64,000 nt of DNA from an uncultured Photobacterium sp. (GCF_947039875.1 NZ_CAMRAN010000018.1:1-64000); one strand, 5' to 3'. Counted from the stretch's first letter, positions 37,607 to 45,783 are shown. Numbers and translations: made by a program. The notes: a model not told the origin generated them from the sequence alone.

Positions 37607-38908
37607 TTATTCAGGCAAACGTTCGGCTTGCTTTAACACTCCATTAAATATCGATTCGCTAATATAATCAGGAAAGTCTTTCGGTAATTGCTCACGAATA
37701 GTGTTGATGACGACTGGTGTTTGGCTTTTCATTTCTATCATTAATTCACTGGCGCGTTGCTCTGAAAACCCAATAGCTTTAGCTGTGCTTAAAAAATGCC
37801 GTGGTTGAATAGTTTGCCATTTGTAATACTTCTTAGTGCCAATGAGTGCCATCGCCATTTTTGCTTTTTGTTTCGGAATGCTTTTTGAATCCATTAAAGG
37901 ATAAGCAGAAATAATGTCATATAATGGCGTCATGCTGTAACGGCTTTCAGGTTCTAGAAATAAGCTGAAGTTTTTTCCGTGTCCATCAATGGCAGCTAAG
38001 AGCCAAAACAGAACTTGGGCTTTAAAAAATACCTCGCGATCATGGTTTGACGTTCGAGAACCCAGCAGAAATTGCATGATGTTTAATATGCCAGGGCCAC
38101 CATCAGATTCATATTTTAATGCTGGCGCAATACCTAGTGCTTGGCACATGTCTTCTTGTGGCAATCGCATTAGCCAACTGCCATCTTGCGACCAGCGGCG
38201 ATCAAAACGTTTGAGTGCTAGTGCTTTAATGTTCTCGACATAAACAATGTTAGCTTCATTAACGCTAAAACCATAAGCGGCTGCAATTTTTAAACATAGC
38301 CATTCGTTTTCACAGCTATCTCTTAAATCAATATTTTTATGTGGCAAGATCCCTATTGGCAGTTTAAGTATATGGCTTGTTGGTGTCGATCCTTGTGGTA
38401 AATGCCATTGATTTTTATACCACAATAATCCTGTCTTCTCTTGCGCACCTGCGATGGAGATTCGAAAATCATCCGTATCCTCTAACATACCTAATGGTGC
38501 ATCACTTTGATAACCTCTTAATACTTGTGCCATACGGGTATCAGTTAATGGCTCTGCGTGTACTTGTCGTACATCTTCTAAAATTACATCGGGTGAATAT
38601 AGCTGAATTGCACCAACACAATCTCCTCCAATTTTACTAAGGAGATCAAAGGGACGCTTGGTGGTAGCTTTAAAACGAGATTGAATGCGATTGCGGATTT
38701 CTTCGTTATCAGGCAATAAATTATCAAAAAAGTTATAGGGAATGTCGCCATGATAAGGATCCTGACGTAATGGCATCGAAAGTGAAATCGCACGCGATCC
38801 TGCACGAGCAAGCCATGTTGAATGGTACTGAAAGGATATGGCACCTGATGATGCTTTTGATAATGTGCCAACTAAAATCCCATTCATTGCCACGGATAAC
38901 TTTTCCAT
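37607..38908 (-). CDS. hipA: HipA toxin, serine/threonine kinase
   Basis: 433 residues from the ATG at 38908, which has GAGGA 9 nt upstream and aligns with the start of E. coli HipA. Seen: FNFFDNLLPD-like YNFFDNLLPD, the regulatory Ser motif ISIAGAQEKTGLL, SHILKLPIG, FDRRW, and the catalytic DGHGKNFSLFLEP followed by MTPLYDIISAYP. HipA phosphorylates glutamyl-tRNA synthetase and induces persistence in E. coli. The stop of hipB lies 2 nt before this start, so the two are translationally coupled. All key residues are present, so the toxin looks functional. Confidence 0.95.
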   Translation of the reverse strand: MEKLSVAMNGILVGTLSKASSGAISFQYHSTWLARAGSRAISLSMPLRQDPYHGDIPYNFFDNLLPDNEEIRNRIQSRFKATTKRPFDLLSKIGGDCVGAIQLYSPDVILEDVRQVHAEPLTDTRMAQVLRGYQSDAPLGMLEDTDDFRISIAGAQEKTGLLWYKNQWHLPQGSTPTSHILKLPIGILPHKNIDLRDSCENEWLCLKIAAAYGFSVNEANIVYVENIKALALKRFDRRWSQDGSWLMRLPQEDMCQALGIAPALKYESDGGPGILNIMQFLLGSRTSNHDREVFFKAQVLFWLLAAIDGHGKNFSLFLEPESRYSMTPLYDIISAYPLMDSKSIPKQKAKMAMALIGTKKYYKWQTIQPRHFLSTAKAIGFSEQRASELMIEMKSQTPVVINTIREQLPKDFPDYISESIFNGVLKQAERLPE

Positions 38909-38910
38909 AG

Positions 38911-39171
38911 TTACCATTCCTCATTCCATTGTTGATTGCTGTTCTGTGTTTCTGTATTACTATTACGAGGCTGAACATGCAATTCGAGATCTAATGCCGC
39001 CAATAATTTAAATAGCGTCTCAACCTTAGTGCCTTCTGGCATATTCTCAAATGCTGATACGGTCGTTTGTTTTATGCCAACTAATTTAGCGGTATCACTT
39101 TGCGTTATTTTTTGTGCTTTGCGTTGGTCTCTTACTGCATTTGCTAGCATTTTTGCCGATGTTATTTGCAT
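38911..39171 (-). CDS. hipB: HipB antitoxin, Xre-type repressor
   Basis: 86 residues with an Xre helix-turn-helix at about 12-68 (QKITQSDTAKLVGIKQTTVSAFEN). The C-terminal tail is polar and Asn/Gln-rich, typical of the degradable HipB tail. It neutralises HipA and, with it, represses the operon through the operators just upstream. First gene of hipBA. Confidence 0.94.
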   Translation of the reverse strand: MQITSAKMLANAVRDQRKAQKITQSDTAKLVGIKQTTVSAFENMPEGTKVETLFKLLAALDLELHVQPRNSNTETQNSNQQWNEEW

Positions 39172-39190
39172 TTTATCACCACATTTAAAT

Positions 39191-39262
39191 TATCCTCTGT
39201 AAGGGATATTTAAATATTATCCCTTGCAGGGGATATTTGCAAGTTATCCTCTATAAGGGATA
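39191..39262 (-). promoter_or_regulatory. Three HipB operators
   Basis: Three copies of TATCC-N8-GGATA, the E. coli HipB operator pattern, at 39191-39208, 39218-39235 and 39245-39262. Their starts are exactly 27 bp apart. The first lies 20 bp before the hipB start codon. The regular phasing suits cooperative binding and DNA bending by HipBA, as described for the four E. coli operators. Confidence 0.92.
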
Positions 39263-39385
39263 AAACTCGGCAAGCATACATTTTTATTAAACACCTATCT
39301 ATTGACTGTATTGCCTTAGATATAATGTTCTTGTTTTACGTAACTGACTAACTTCCCTACTCTTTAACCCTGCTTTCACCAAATA

Positions 39386-39413
39386 CAAAAATACCGCCCA
39401 AATAGACGGTATT
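39386..39413 (-). terminator. Terminator beyond a decayed minus-strand gene
   Basis: AATACCG pairs with CGGTATT. On minus it is followed by a T-run (the A-run of 39385-39391). It lies 14 bp past the last codon of the remnant at 39427-39618. Confidence 0.6.
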
Positions 39414-39426
39414 AGATTGGTTCTAG

Positions 39427-39618
39427 TTATTTAGACTTCTCTAAACCATCAAACATTGTGGGCGGCATGTCTTTTAAAATTAATGACTATGCATTGCCGC
39501 TAAAATTGTTCTTCTCGGTGTCTTTAAACCAATAGTAAGTCGGCAGCCCTGAGTACGTTAGTTGCAACTTGTTGAGCTCATTATTGTATATTTTGCGTGT
39601 ATTGATATTTCCCCGATG
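39427..39618 (-). pseudogene. Coding remnant with an internal stop, family unknown
   Basis: A 64-codon minus frame without a start codon reads like a real protein (NELNKLQLTYSGLPTYYWF). It has a TAG at codon 44, then continues in frame for 19 more residues (LILKDMPPTMFDGLEKSK) to a TAA, and a terminator follows. The amino acid composition and the terminator suggest the 3' end of a lost gene. I do not recognise the family. Confidence 0.4.
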
Positions 39619-39631
39619 CTATGGCTAATTA

Positions 39632-39644
39632 GTTACAGTGTCAC
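39632..39644 (+). other. matS-like MatP-binding site
   Basis: GTTACAGTGTCAC, one mismatch to GTGAC-RNY-GTCAC. Intergenic, 5.2 kb right of dif. It sits inside a 40-bp stretch that recurs at 43803-43845. Confidence 0.55.
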
Positions 39645-39827
39645 TCTGGCGCTATATAAATGCGCGGCATAGGTTGTTTGTTGTAGCAACAGTTAACTGC
39701 TCGATAACTATCAAATATATTCATTTATAGAGATAGCTCGCGAAAAAGCTTTTTTATGCTTAATTTTTAGCATAATACAATTAGGCTTTTAGCCAACCAT
39801 TAAATTGCTCGTGAATAGGAAATCAAA

Positions 39828-40622
39828 GTGGATATATCGAAGCTATTATTTGAGGTGCTTGAACAGGTTTGGTATCTAATACCATTAATTATCTTGGTTA
39901 ATATCTTCAAAAGCCGTTGGTTTAAAGGTATTTTTGGTGAGTTTATTGTAAACCGCCTTTTACTCAAGCTTCCAAAATCGGATTATACACTCATCAAAGA
40001 TGTTACCTTGCAGACAGATGATGGTACGACTCAAATTGACCATGTTGTTGTGTCTAAGTTTGGTATTTTTGTCGTTGAAACAAAAAATATGAAAGGTTGG
40101 ATTTTTGGTTCTGCTCGGCAAAAACAATGGACACAAAAAATTTATCGACATTCCTCTAAGTTTCAAAATCCGCTCCATCAAAATTATAAACACGTTAAAA
40201 CTCTTGAGTCACTGCTAGGTTGTAGCGGTGAACAATTGCATTCCGTGATTGTTTTTATTGGTGATAGCACTTTTAAAACTGAGATGCCACCTAACGTGAC
40301 TTATGCTCGTGGCTGTATACGTTATATTAAACAGTTTGATGAGGTGGTGTTCTCTGATGATGAATATTTGCGATTAATAGAATCTTTGAATCAGATTAAA
40401 TTTAAACGTGGAATAACAATCAATTTAAAGCACCGTCAGCATGTACGAAAAATAGTTGCTGAGAAAGAGTCTATAAAACAGTGCCCTCGCTGTGGCTCTG
40501 CAATGTTAATGCGTGAAACAAAGCGTGGTGAGAATAAAGGCAAACAGTTTTGGGGCTGCTCTACGTTCCCTAAGTGTCGAGCGGTTGAACAATCTAACTC
40601 GCGGGATAGGTTAATATTTTAG
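39828..40622 (+). CDS. NERD-domain membrane protein with topoisomerase-type zinc finger
   Basis: 264 residues. One N-terminal helix (about 12-28) is followed by the nuclease-related domain (about 35-160). The PD-(D/E)xK-like core is seen as TTQIDHVVVSKFGIFVVETK (Asp, then Glu-x-Lys). A C-terminal zinc ribbon CPRCGSAMLMRE...FWGCSTFPKC (222-254) resembles those of topoisomerase I. The NERD plus zinc-finger fusion is a known architecture, suspected to act on DNA; its role is unproven. The start is GTG at 39828 with AGGAA 6 nt upstream. It stands alone between hipBA and an unknown membrane gene. Confidence 0.85.
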   Translation: MDISKLLFEVLEQVWYLIPLIILVNIFKSRWFKGIFGEFIVNRLLLKLPKSDYTLIKDVTLQTDDGTTQIDHVVVSKFGIFVVETKNMKGWIFGSARQKQWTQKIYRHSSKFQNPLHQNYKHVKTLESLLGCSGEQLHSVIVFIGDSTFKTEMPPNVTYARGCIRYIKQFDEVVFSDDEYLRLIESLNQIKFKRGITINLKHRQHVRKIVAEKESIKQCPRCGSAMLMRETKRGENKGKQFWGCSTFPKCRAVEQSNSRDRLIF

Positions 40623-40780
40623 ATTCGTAAAGATGTAATAACGTACTGTCTAGTTAGAAATTTTGTCATCTCGTTAAGAATAGGCATTACTTATCGAGAA
40701 AGAATTACATTAAGCTTTGTTATGCATAGTGTTGTATTTATAATCATTTTATTCATAAATGTATTAAGGCTTTCATTACC

Positions 40781-41401
40781 ATGCTGTCAGTTGTTGAATG
40801 GGTTGAGTTGTTCGAAAAACATCAATATGGCACTATTTCGATATTAATATTTATAACTATCTTAATGAATAGTAAAAGAATATTTGAATCATACTCGGAT
40901 TTTAAAAAACACAGAATATTGACGATTAAGGCTGCTCTATCTGATGATGAAGTTTCATCAAAAATGAAAGCACATTTAAAATCTGAGCTAAATGTTGAGC
41001 ATTTCAGATTAATTCACGGTGTAAAACTGAGTGTTCCAATGTTAAATGCTCTATTTATATTAAATAGTAGAATAGAGAAAAGTGTTTCATTTAAACATTT
41101 GGTAATAATGTCTAAATCGTCCCCTTCGTTACAAGATATAGATAATGAATCATATAGAATAAAACTATCTCGTTTTGAGAACTTCTCTCTTTTATATAAC
41201 CTTGTTTTGGGGTGTATAATATTACTTATGGGCATAACTGTATTAATTTTTTCGTTATCTTTTGGGGTTCCAATCTCAACAACAATGTTGAGTGTAATAT
41301 CGATTTTTTTAGGTTTAATTATGCTTAAAGAATCTAGACCTTTTTTCTCTATACGTTTTATCAATGATGCTCTAAATGATTACCAAAATTTAACTAAATA
41401 A
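40781..41401 (+). CDS. Unknown membrane protein
   Basis: 206 residues. A hydrophobic segment lies near 17-30, and a pair of strong helices near 138-158 and 162-181. A lysine-rich cytoplasmic region lies between. Not recognised. It begins 158 bp after the NERD gene on the same strand and has lower apparent conservation signals than its neighbours, consistent with accessory DNA. Confidence 0.6.
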   Translation: MLSVVEWVELFEKHQYGTISILIFITILMNSKRIFESYSDFKKHRILTIKAALSDDEVSSKMKAHLKSELNVEHFRLIHGVKLSVPMLNALFILNSRIEKSVSFKHLVIMSKSSPSLQDIDNESYRIKLSRFENFSLLYNLVLGCIILLMGITVLIFSLSFGVPISTTMLSVISIFLGLIMLKESRPFFSIRFINDALNDYQNLTK

Positions 41402-41486
41402 TGTTTGATAAGGTCGATATTATCAGTCGACCTTCTTACTTTTTTCTACTGTAAATTCTCATTCATTACTCTGCTTGCCTTAATAA

Positions 41487-42330
41487 CTACCCTAACCTAC
41501 CCACAAATCGTGCTATCAAGAAATCAATAAACAATCGCAGCCGTTTGGGTTGGTATTGGCGGCTTTGGTAAATCACATTTAAATCTGCACTGGCTGATGA
41601 TGTCGATGCGTTGAAGTTCTTCATGTATCCATCAAGCACAGTGACCAGTCGTTGTTGTTTTATGTCTTGCTCAATATCTAAAATTGACTTTAATGCTATA
41701 CCTGCGCTATCTAATGCCCATTGACGAATCACTTCGTCATCATCTGAGAATCGTTTGGGTAATACGGTTATAACGTTGTGTTGGGTATCGTCGCTAAAAT
41801 GCCATGTTTTCAGCTCTTCATTACTGCGTACCATGGCTAAACAATGATGATCAGCGAGATCTTGCGGTGTGATGGGAGTGCCTTTATTGGCTAAATATTG
41901 AGGCGTTGCACACAATACACGTCTGCTGGATGCCAGTTTGCGCGAGATTAGGTTACTGTCTGCTAGTTCGCCATAACGGATAACAATATCTATGCCTGAT
42001 TCCGCTAAGTTGGTGAGTTTATCGTCTAAATATAAGTATGGCACAACGTCTGGATACAATTCGCAAAACGCTGAAATTATTGGTGATATGTATTGTTTGC
42101 CTATGTCTCGGGGCGCAGCGATCTTTATCGTTCCGCGCACTTCTTGGCTACCGGTTTGGAGTAAGTTTTCTGTCTCTTTAACGCTGTCGATAATGTCTAA
42201 GCTGGCCTGATGATACATCGCGCCAGATTCTGTTAAAGAGAGATGCCTTGTACTGCGATTGAGCAACTTAACCCCATAGCGATCTTCTAATGCTTGCAGC
42301 CTTGCGGTGACAGTTGCTGATGATAAACCT
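41487..42330 (-). pseudogene. LysR-family regulator, 5' end deleted
   Basis: From about 42328 leftward the frame encodes a LysR protein starting within the helix-turn-helix (LSSATVTARLQALEDRYGVK) and continuing through a full effector domain to the normal C-terminus (FLIARFVGRLG). The first about 25 residues of a LysR helix-turn-helix are missing. The open frame continues only through antisense of the neighbouring oxidoreductase. Homology to the two divergent genes meets at about 42328. It belongs to the CrgA/DsdC-like group by motif RSTRHLSLTESG. Presumed non-functional. Confidence 0.8.
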
Positions 42331-43071
42331 ATTGCGCTATCAGCACTTAAACCAGTAGAAACCAAAGTATGGATCGCTGATGAACAAGGTAATGGCAATA
42401 TGGTTGATTGTGTTGAACCAAGAGCAATGACCCAAGCTGATATTGATCGGGTGGTGGCTGATTTTGCACATGCTGCGAAACGTGCGATTGATGCTGGCTT
42501 TGATGGTGTCGAAATTCACGGTGGTAACGGTTATCTTATCGATCAGTTCTTACGTACTAACTCTAATCATCGTACAGATAGTTACGGTGTCACTAGAGAG
42601 AACCGTATTCGTTTCTTATTAGAAGTCGTTGATGCGGTAAGTCATGTGATTGGTGCGCATAAAGTGGGTGTTCGACTGGCCCCCTTCATTACCTTTAAGG
42701 ACATGAATTGCCCTGATATTGTGCCGACCATTTTAGAGGCGACAAAACAGCTTCAAGCCCGTGATATTGGCTATTTGCATTTGTCGGAAGCGGATTGGGA
42801 TGATGCACCAGTGATCCCTGAGCAGTTTAGAATTGAGTTGCGTGAGTATTTCTCCAATACGATCATTGTTGCAGGCAGTTATACTCAAGCGCGGGCTGAT
42901 GAAATGCTTAATAAAGGCTACGCTGATTTGGTTGCGTTCGGGCGTCCGTTTATTGCTAACCCTGATTTTGTTTCGCGGTTACAACACCAACAACCGTTAG
43001 CTGACTTGGATAGCACTACGCTATTTGGTGGGAATGAACACGGTTATACTGATTATCCTGCTCTGAGTTAA
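42328..43071 (+). pseudogene. Old-yellow-enzyme flavin oxidoreductase (NemA-like), 5' end deleted
   Basis: The frame from 42328 reads PIALSALKPVETKVWIADEQ and carries the C-terminal two thirds of an OYE barrel: GFDGVEIHGGNGYLIDQFL, RTDSYGV, the FMN-binding GRPFIANPDFVSRL, and a normal end. About 120 N-terminal residues, including the flavin-binding start of the barrel, are absent. Family length is about 360. The missing part must have lain between this gene and the divergent LysR gene. Presumed non-functional. Confidence 0.82.
42581..42593 (+). other. matS-like MatP-binding site
   Basis: GTTACGGTGTCAC, one mismatch to GTGAC-RNY-GTCAC. Lies in the OYE pseudogene, 8.1 kb right of dif. Confidence 0.5.
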
Positions 43072-43093
43072 TCCAAACCAACGGTTAACACAC

Positions 43094-43172
43094 TGATGTT
43101 ATTTACATCGGGTCACCATACCATTTATATCCGCTATAGGGGATATTTTAATTTTATCCCTTACAGCGGATA
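43094..43172 (-). pseudogene. Ghost hipB promoter: two HipB operators and the start codon of a lost hipB
   Basis: TATCC-N8-GGATA occurs at 43128-43145 and 43155-43172, starts 27 bp apart as in the live operon. Between the operators and 43094 the sequence aligns without gaps to the hipB leader. A GATGTTATTT-x-CAT block (start codon ATG, codons for Ile and Thr) and TCACCA are at identical spacing. Codon 2 has changed from CAA to TAA, and homology stops near 43094, just after the OYE pseudogene. A second hipBA operon has been deleted up to its promoter. Confidence 0.8.
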
Positions 43173-43334
43173 AGTTATATAACCAATTGACTTTGTTATA
43201 TTTACATCATGCTTTAATAATCATTTGTGTTGAATTACAGTGTTTAAAACATATAAATCTAGATGCATTAATTTAATGTTAAGTTTTACTTGGCCATTTC
43301 AGTTGTTCATTTTATGTCTTTCAAAATCATATGG

Positions 43335-43700
43335 TTATAAAGTATTGCCTGACGTTGTTGTTTTATAAAAAAAGAACGATGAGCATCCTCCCCATGCAAC
43401 AATATTTACCATCAAGGCTTTTATGATATTAATTGGCGTGACAGGAATGGTTTGAAAGACAAAGAAAGTGCATAAACTTGCGATAAAGCCCACTGCGATA
43501 CCTTTGATAAACCATCTCTGTTTTAAAAAAGGCAAACAATAAAGCAATGCCCATAACCCGCCCCAAAATACTTGTTTATAGATAAAGATATGATCGGGTT
43601 GAGGTAATCCTTGCAATGGGTTGATGAGATAAATAGCGAGTACATTGGCGATACTGCCAATAAACCCTGCCCCTAAAGCGATTGTGATATTTCTAAGCAT
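43335..43700 (-). CDS. Small polytopic membrane protein, unknown
   Basis: 121 residues from the ATG at 43700 (AGAGA 6 nt upstream). The frame is open 13 codons further without a ribosome-binding site. It has four hydrophobic helices (about 5-25, 40-55, 62-80, 90-108) with the motifs GAGFIGSIANVLAIYL and FWGGLWALLYCLPFL. Not recognised. It sits between the ghost hipB promoter and a matS-like site. Confidence 0.6.
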   Translation of the reverse strand: MLRNITIALGAGFIGSIANVLAIYLINPLQGLPQPDHIFIYKQVFWGGLWALLYCLPFLKQRWFIKGIAVGFIASLCTFFVFQTIPVTPINIIKALMVNIVAWGGCSSFFFYKTTTSGNTL

Positions 43701-43828
43701 AGTGATCTCTATGTGCCAATTCTTGAAGTAATAGAACATCGCACTAATAGAAAAATTTCACTGTTATGAAAATAATTTTTTAGAGGCGTTATTTTGTTGG
43801 GCATTTCCCCAATGCTGATGGCTTATTA

Positions 43829-43841
43829 GTGACAGGGTCAC
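43829..43841 (+). other. matS-like site in a repeated intergenic block
   Basis: GTGACAGGGTCAC: perfect GTGAC/GTCAC arms, one mismatch in the centre (G for Y). It is part of the 43803-43845 block that resembles 39609-39650. 9.4 kb right of dif. Confidence 0.55.
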
Positions 43842-43929
43842 TACCTGCACGGTGCTGAAATGATTATACGAGAGATACTATTTTAAGTAATATGACAACA
43901 TCTATATTGGTTTTATGAAGGGAATCACA

Positions 43930-44289
43930 ATGCTTAGAGTTATTCAGCGTCGTCGTATTAAAAAAGTTATTAAGTCACTTTCTGCAAGATTGATAAAAGG
44001 CTATGGCAGTCGCGATTTTTTCTCTTTAGGTCAAATTAAAGCCAGTACTAGTGAGTTTAGTGCGCGGCAATATCAAATTGCTGTGGCTTTGTATGCTGAT
44101 CCGCAAGATATTAATTTTGAAGAAAACCCTACCCTGAAATTTTTACGTAATGATGTGTCACACTATTTCTTTGACGGGAATGATTACACCGGACAGAATG
44201 TGCTTAATCTGCTTGTTTTAGGTGGATGGAAAGGTGGTCGAATAGATGATGACATGTCAAACCGGTTTGGTATGGGGAGTCGTTATTAG
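43930..44289 (+). CDS. DUF6559-like small protein
   Basis: 119 residues from the ATG at 43930, preceded by AAGGGA 6 nt upstream; the ATG five codons earlier lacks this. A basic N-terminus (RRRIKKVIKSL) is followed by GYGSRDFFSLGQIKA and VLNLLVLGGWKGGRI. I associate it with DUF6559, known from gammaproteobacteria without function, at modest confidence. No signal peptide. Confidence 0.6.
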   Translation: MLRVIQRRRIKKVIKSLSARLIKGYGSRDFFSLGQIKASTSEFSARQYQIAVALYADPQDINFEENPTLKFLRNDVSHYFFDGNDYTGQNVLNLLVLGGWKGGRIDDDMSNRFGMGSRY

Positions 44290-44334
44290 TTATCTGAATT
44301 GTGATGGTGGGATTTTACTTAGTATGGCTGACTA

Positions 44335-44365
44335 GCCTACTACTATTGTAGAAATAGTAGTAGGC
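44335..44365. terminator. Perfect 13-bp hairpin between convergent genes
   Basis: GCCTACTACTATT pairs with AATAGTAGTAGGC around a 5-nt loop. There is no clear T-run on either side, so it is a terminator-like structure of uncertain mechanism. Confidence 0.5.
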
Positions 44366-44388
44366 CAAACGTCATAAATAGAAAGATT

Positions 44389-44559
44389 CTATTCTTCAGT
44401 TTCTTTAAGCTTACTAAGCTCTATTTCAATTTTTTCAATATCAGCAGTGTAACGTGCTTTACTTGCACCATCTCTAGTAGACTTAGACATGGCTTGTAAC
44501 TTAGAAAGCTTTTTTGTAAGTGTAGCTAATTGATTCTGGGTTCTACGATTGCTGCTCAT
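44389..44559 (-). CDS. Small coiled-coil protein, 56 residues
   Basis: ATG at 44559, stop at 44389. It has a GGAG ribosome-binding site 11 nt upstream. The sequence is charged and heptad-like (LATLTKKLSKLQAMSK, then IEKIEIELSKLKETEE), predicting two short coiled-coil helices joined by a KSTRDGASKARY turn. No signal peptide. Not recognised. Confidence 0.6.
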   Translation of the reverse strand: MSSNRRTQNQLATLTKKLSKLQAMSKSTRDGASKARYTADIEKIEIELSKLKETEE

Positions 44560-44726
44560 TAATAAATGGTACTCCGATAAATGATGTTATTTGTTGTATT
44601 ACTACGATTAAATTATATATCAATACAATAGTTTAACTAAGTAAATGGTCAATGCTATTGTATTTCTAGCTCGTTACTTTTATAGCGTAGCATATAAGAC
44701 TACAAATAATGAAATATTAATATAGT

Positions 44727-44909
44727 TTAGTTTATTTTTGATAACTGACGCTTGTTATCAATGCTATCCGGGCTCGATAATTCCACTAATATAATAACAT
44801 TGACGTTACGAGTGCTGCCTGTCGTTAACAAATCATGGAAAACGTGGGTATCTACTTGTGTGCCCAGTTTGAGTTGTACAATTTCTATCACCCCTGTCAT
44901 TGCGATCAA
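44727..44909 (-). pseudogene. Possible fragment of a secreted protease pro-region
   Basis: A 60-codon frame includes VDTHVFHDLLTTGSTRNVNV and IILVELSSPD. This loosely resembles the inhibitor-like start of subtilisin pro-regions, where a short helix precedes a VIVxL strand. No catalytic domain follows. Weak evidence: it may be chance. The rest of 44560-45012 shows only the terminator listed below. Confidence 0.2.
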
Positions 44910-44959
44910 TTTATTGGTCTATTGTAATATCGCCATTGTTGGGTTGTCTAAATCAAATA

Positions 44960-44988
44960 CAAAAAATCCACGTCGTTAAACGTGGATT
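44960..44988 (-). terminator. Terminator of endonuclease I gene
   Basis: AATCCACGT pairs with ACGTGGATT (9 bp, 6-nt loop). On minus it is followed by T6. It lies 25 bp past the stop. Confidence 0.85.
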
Positions 44989-45012
44989 CAGAAAAAGGTG
45001 AATACGTTAATA

Positions 45013-45783
45013 TTAACCGATGCTTTTACAGCGTGAAGCTAAAATAGGATCGACATTACCTTGAATCTTTTGGATTTTAGCTGCGCGTTGACATTCCCAT
45101 TTTGATACTGGGTATTGCTTGTCCCATATACTCATTAGCTGACGTTGTTGACGACTCATTTTGTAGTTTGGGTATACCGCTTCAAAATACATGTAAGTAC
45201 GCGCAATAACACCACGAGCGCGTTCTGGTGGCTGTGCATCATGGTCTTTTTTATCAATAATCATGTCGCAGCTGCCAAATGAACGGTAGTCTTTGCTGGC
45301 TGTTTTAGGCAGCATTACATAGTTGTAGTTTTGACGTGCAGCGTTAACTGCCCCTACCGCTGGATACAGATTATAAAGGTCTGATTGCATTAAGCGATAT
45401 TCAGCGTTTGCTTTTTCAGCACACTTACGGCCTTTAAATGACTTGCCTTTGCTATCAACACAGACTTTAGCGCCTTCACGCCATTCTCTAAATGAGCGAC
45501 CAAAGTTCTCCGCTGGCACGACATGCTCTGCCTCCCAACGTTTTATGCGCTTTTTATATACGTCAGTTGTGAAGCCAGATGGTAAGGTAACGTATTTTTT
45601 ATTATTAAAATCAGCACCACAGTAAATAGTTTTCATATCAACAGGGTTAGTATAAATTTGCTGTTGCATGATCTTTTTTGCTTTATTGAATGATTGGTTA
45701 GTCGTATTGCCTTGTGGTGATTGTGCAAATGCAAGCGTCGGCAATAGTGCCACACTGAGTAGAATAATATTAGTTCGGTTCAC
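45013..45783 (-). CDS. endA: Secreted endonuclease I (EndA/Dns type)
   Basis: 256 residues from the GTG at 45783, chosen for the GAGAG ribosome-binding site and the signal peptide that begins there (cleavage after LAFA). An upstream ATG at 45813 would add 10 polar residues. The catalytic block RWEAEHVVPAENFGRS (the His base) and the metal-site region MQSDLYNLYPAVGAVNAARQN are intact. Paired cysteines resemble Vibrio Dns/Vvn. It degrades extracellular or periplasmic DNA and limits natural transformation in Vibrio. Confidence 0.93.
   Translation of the reverse strand: MNRTNIILLSVALLPTLAFAQSPQGNTTNQSFNKAKKIMQQQIYTNPVDMKTIYCGADFNNKKYVTLPSGFTTDVYKKRIKRWEAEHVVPAENFGRSFREWREGAKVCVDSKGKSFKGRKCAEKANAEYRLMQSDLYNLYPAVGAVNAARQNYNYVMLPKTASKDYRSFGSCDMIIDKKDHDAQPPERARGVIARTYMYFEAVYPNYKMSRQQRQLMSIWDKQYPVSKWECQRAAKIQKIQGNVDPILASRCKSIG

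Noticed and set aside
40650-40690. Another IS end (TTAGAAAT ... TTAAGAAT)
   Set aside because: The offset is 20 bp instead of 24, and the GTC part of the motif is lost.
43790-43845. attC-like GTTGGGC and GGCGTTA words suggesting integron cassettes
   Set aside because: No integrase, no array of repeats with paired core sites, and gene orientations do not fit cassettes. The repeated block is better explained by duplication and matS-like sites.
44752-44979. 75-codon plus-strand frame in the gap before endonuclease I
   Set aside because: No ribosome-binding site, hydrophobic by composition only, and it overlaps the endA terminator.
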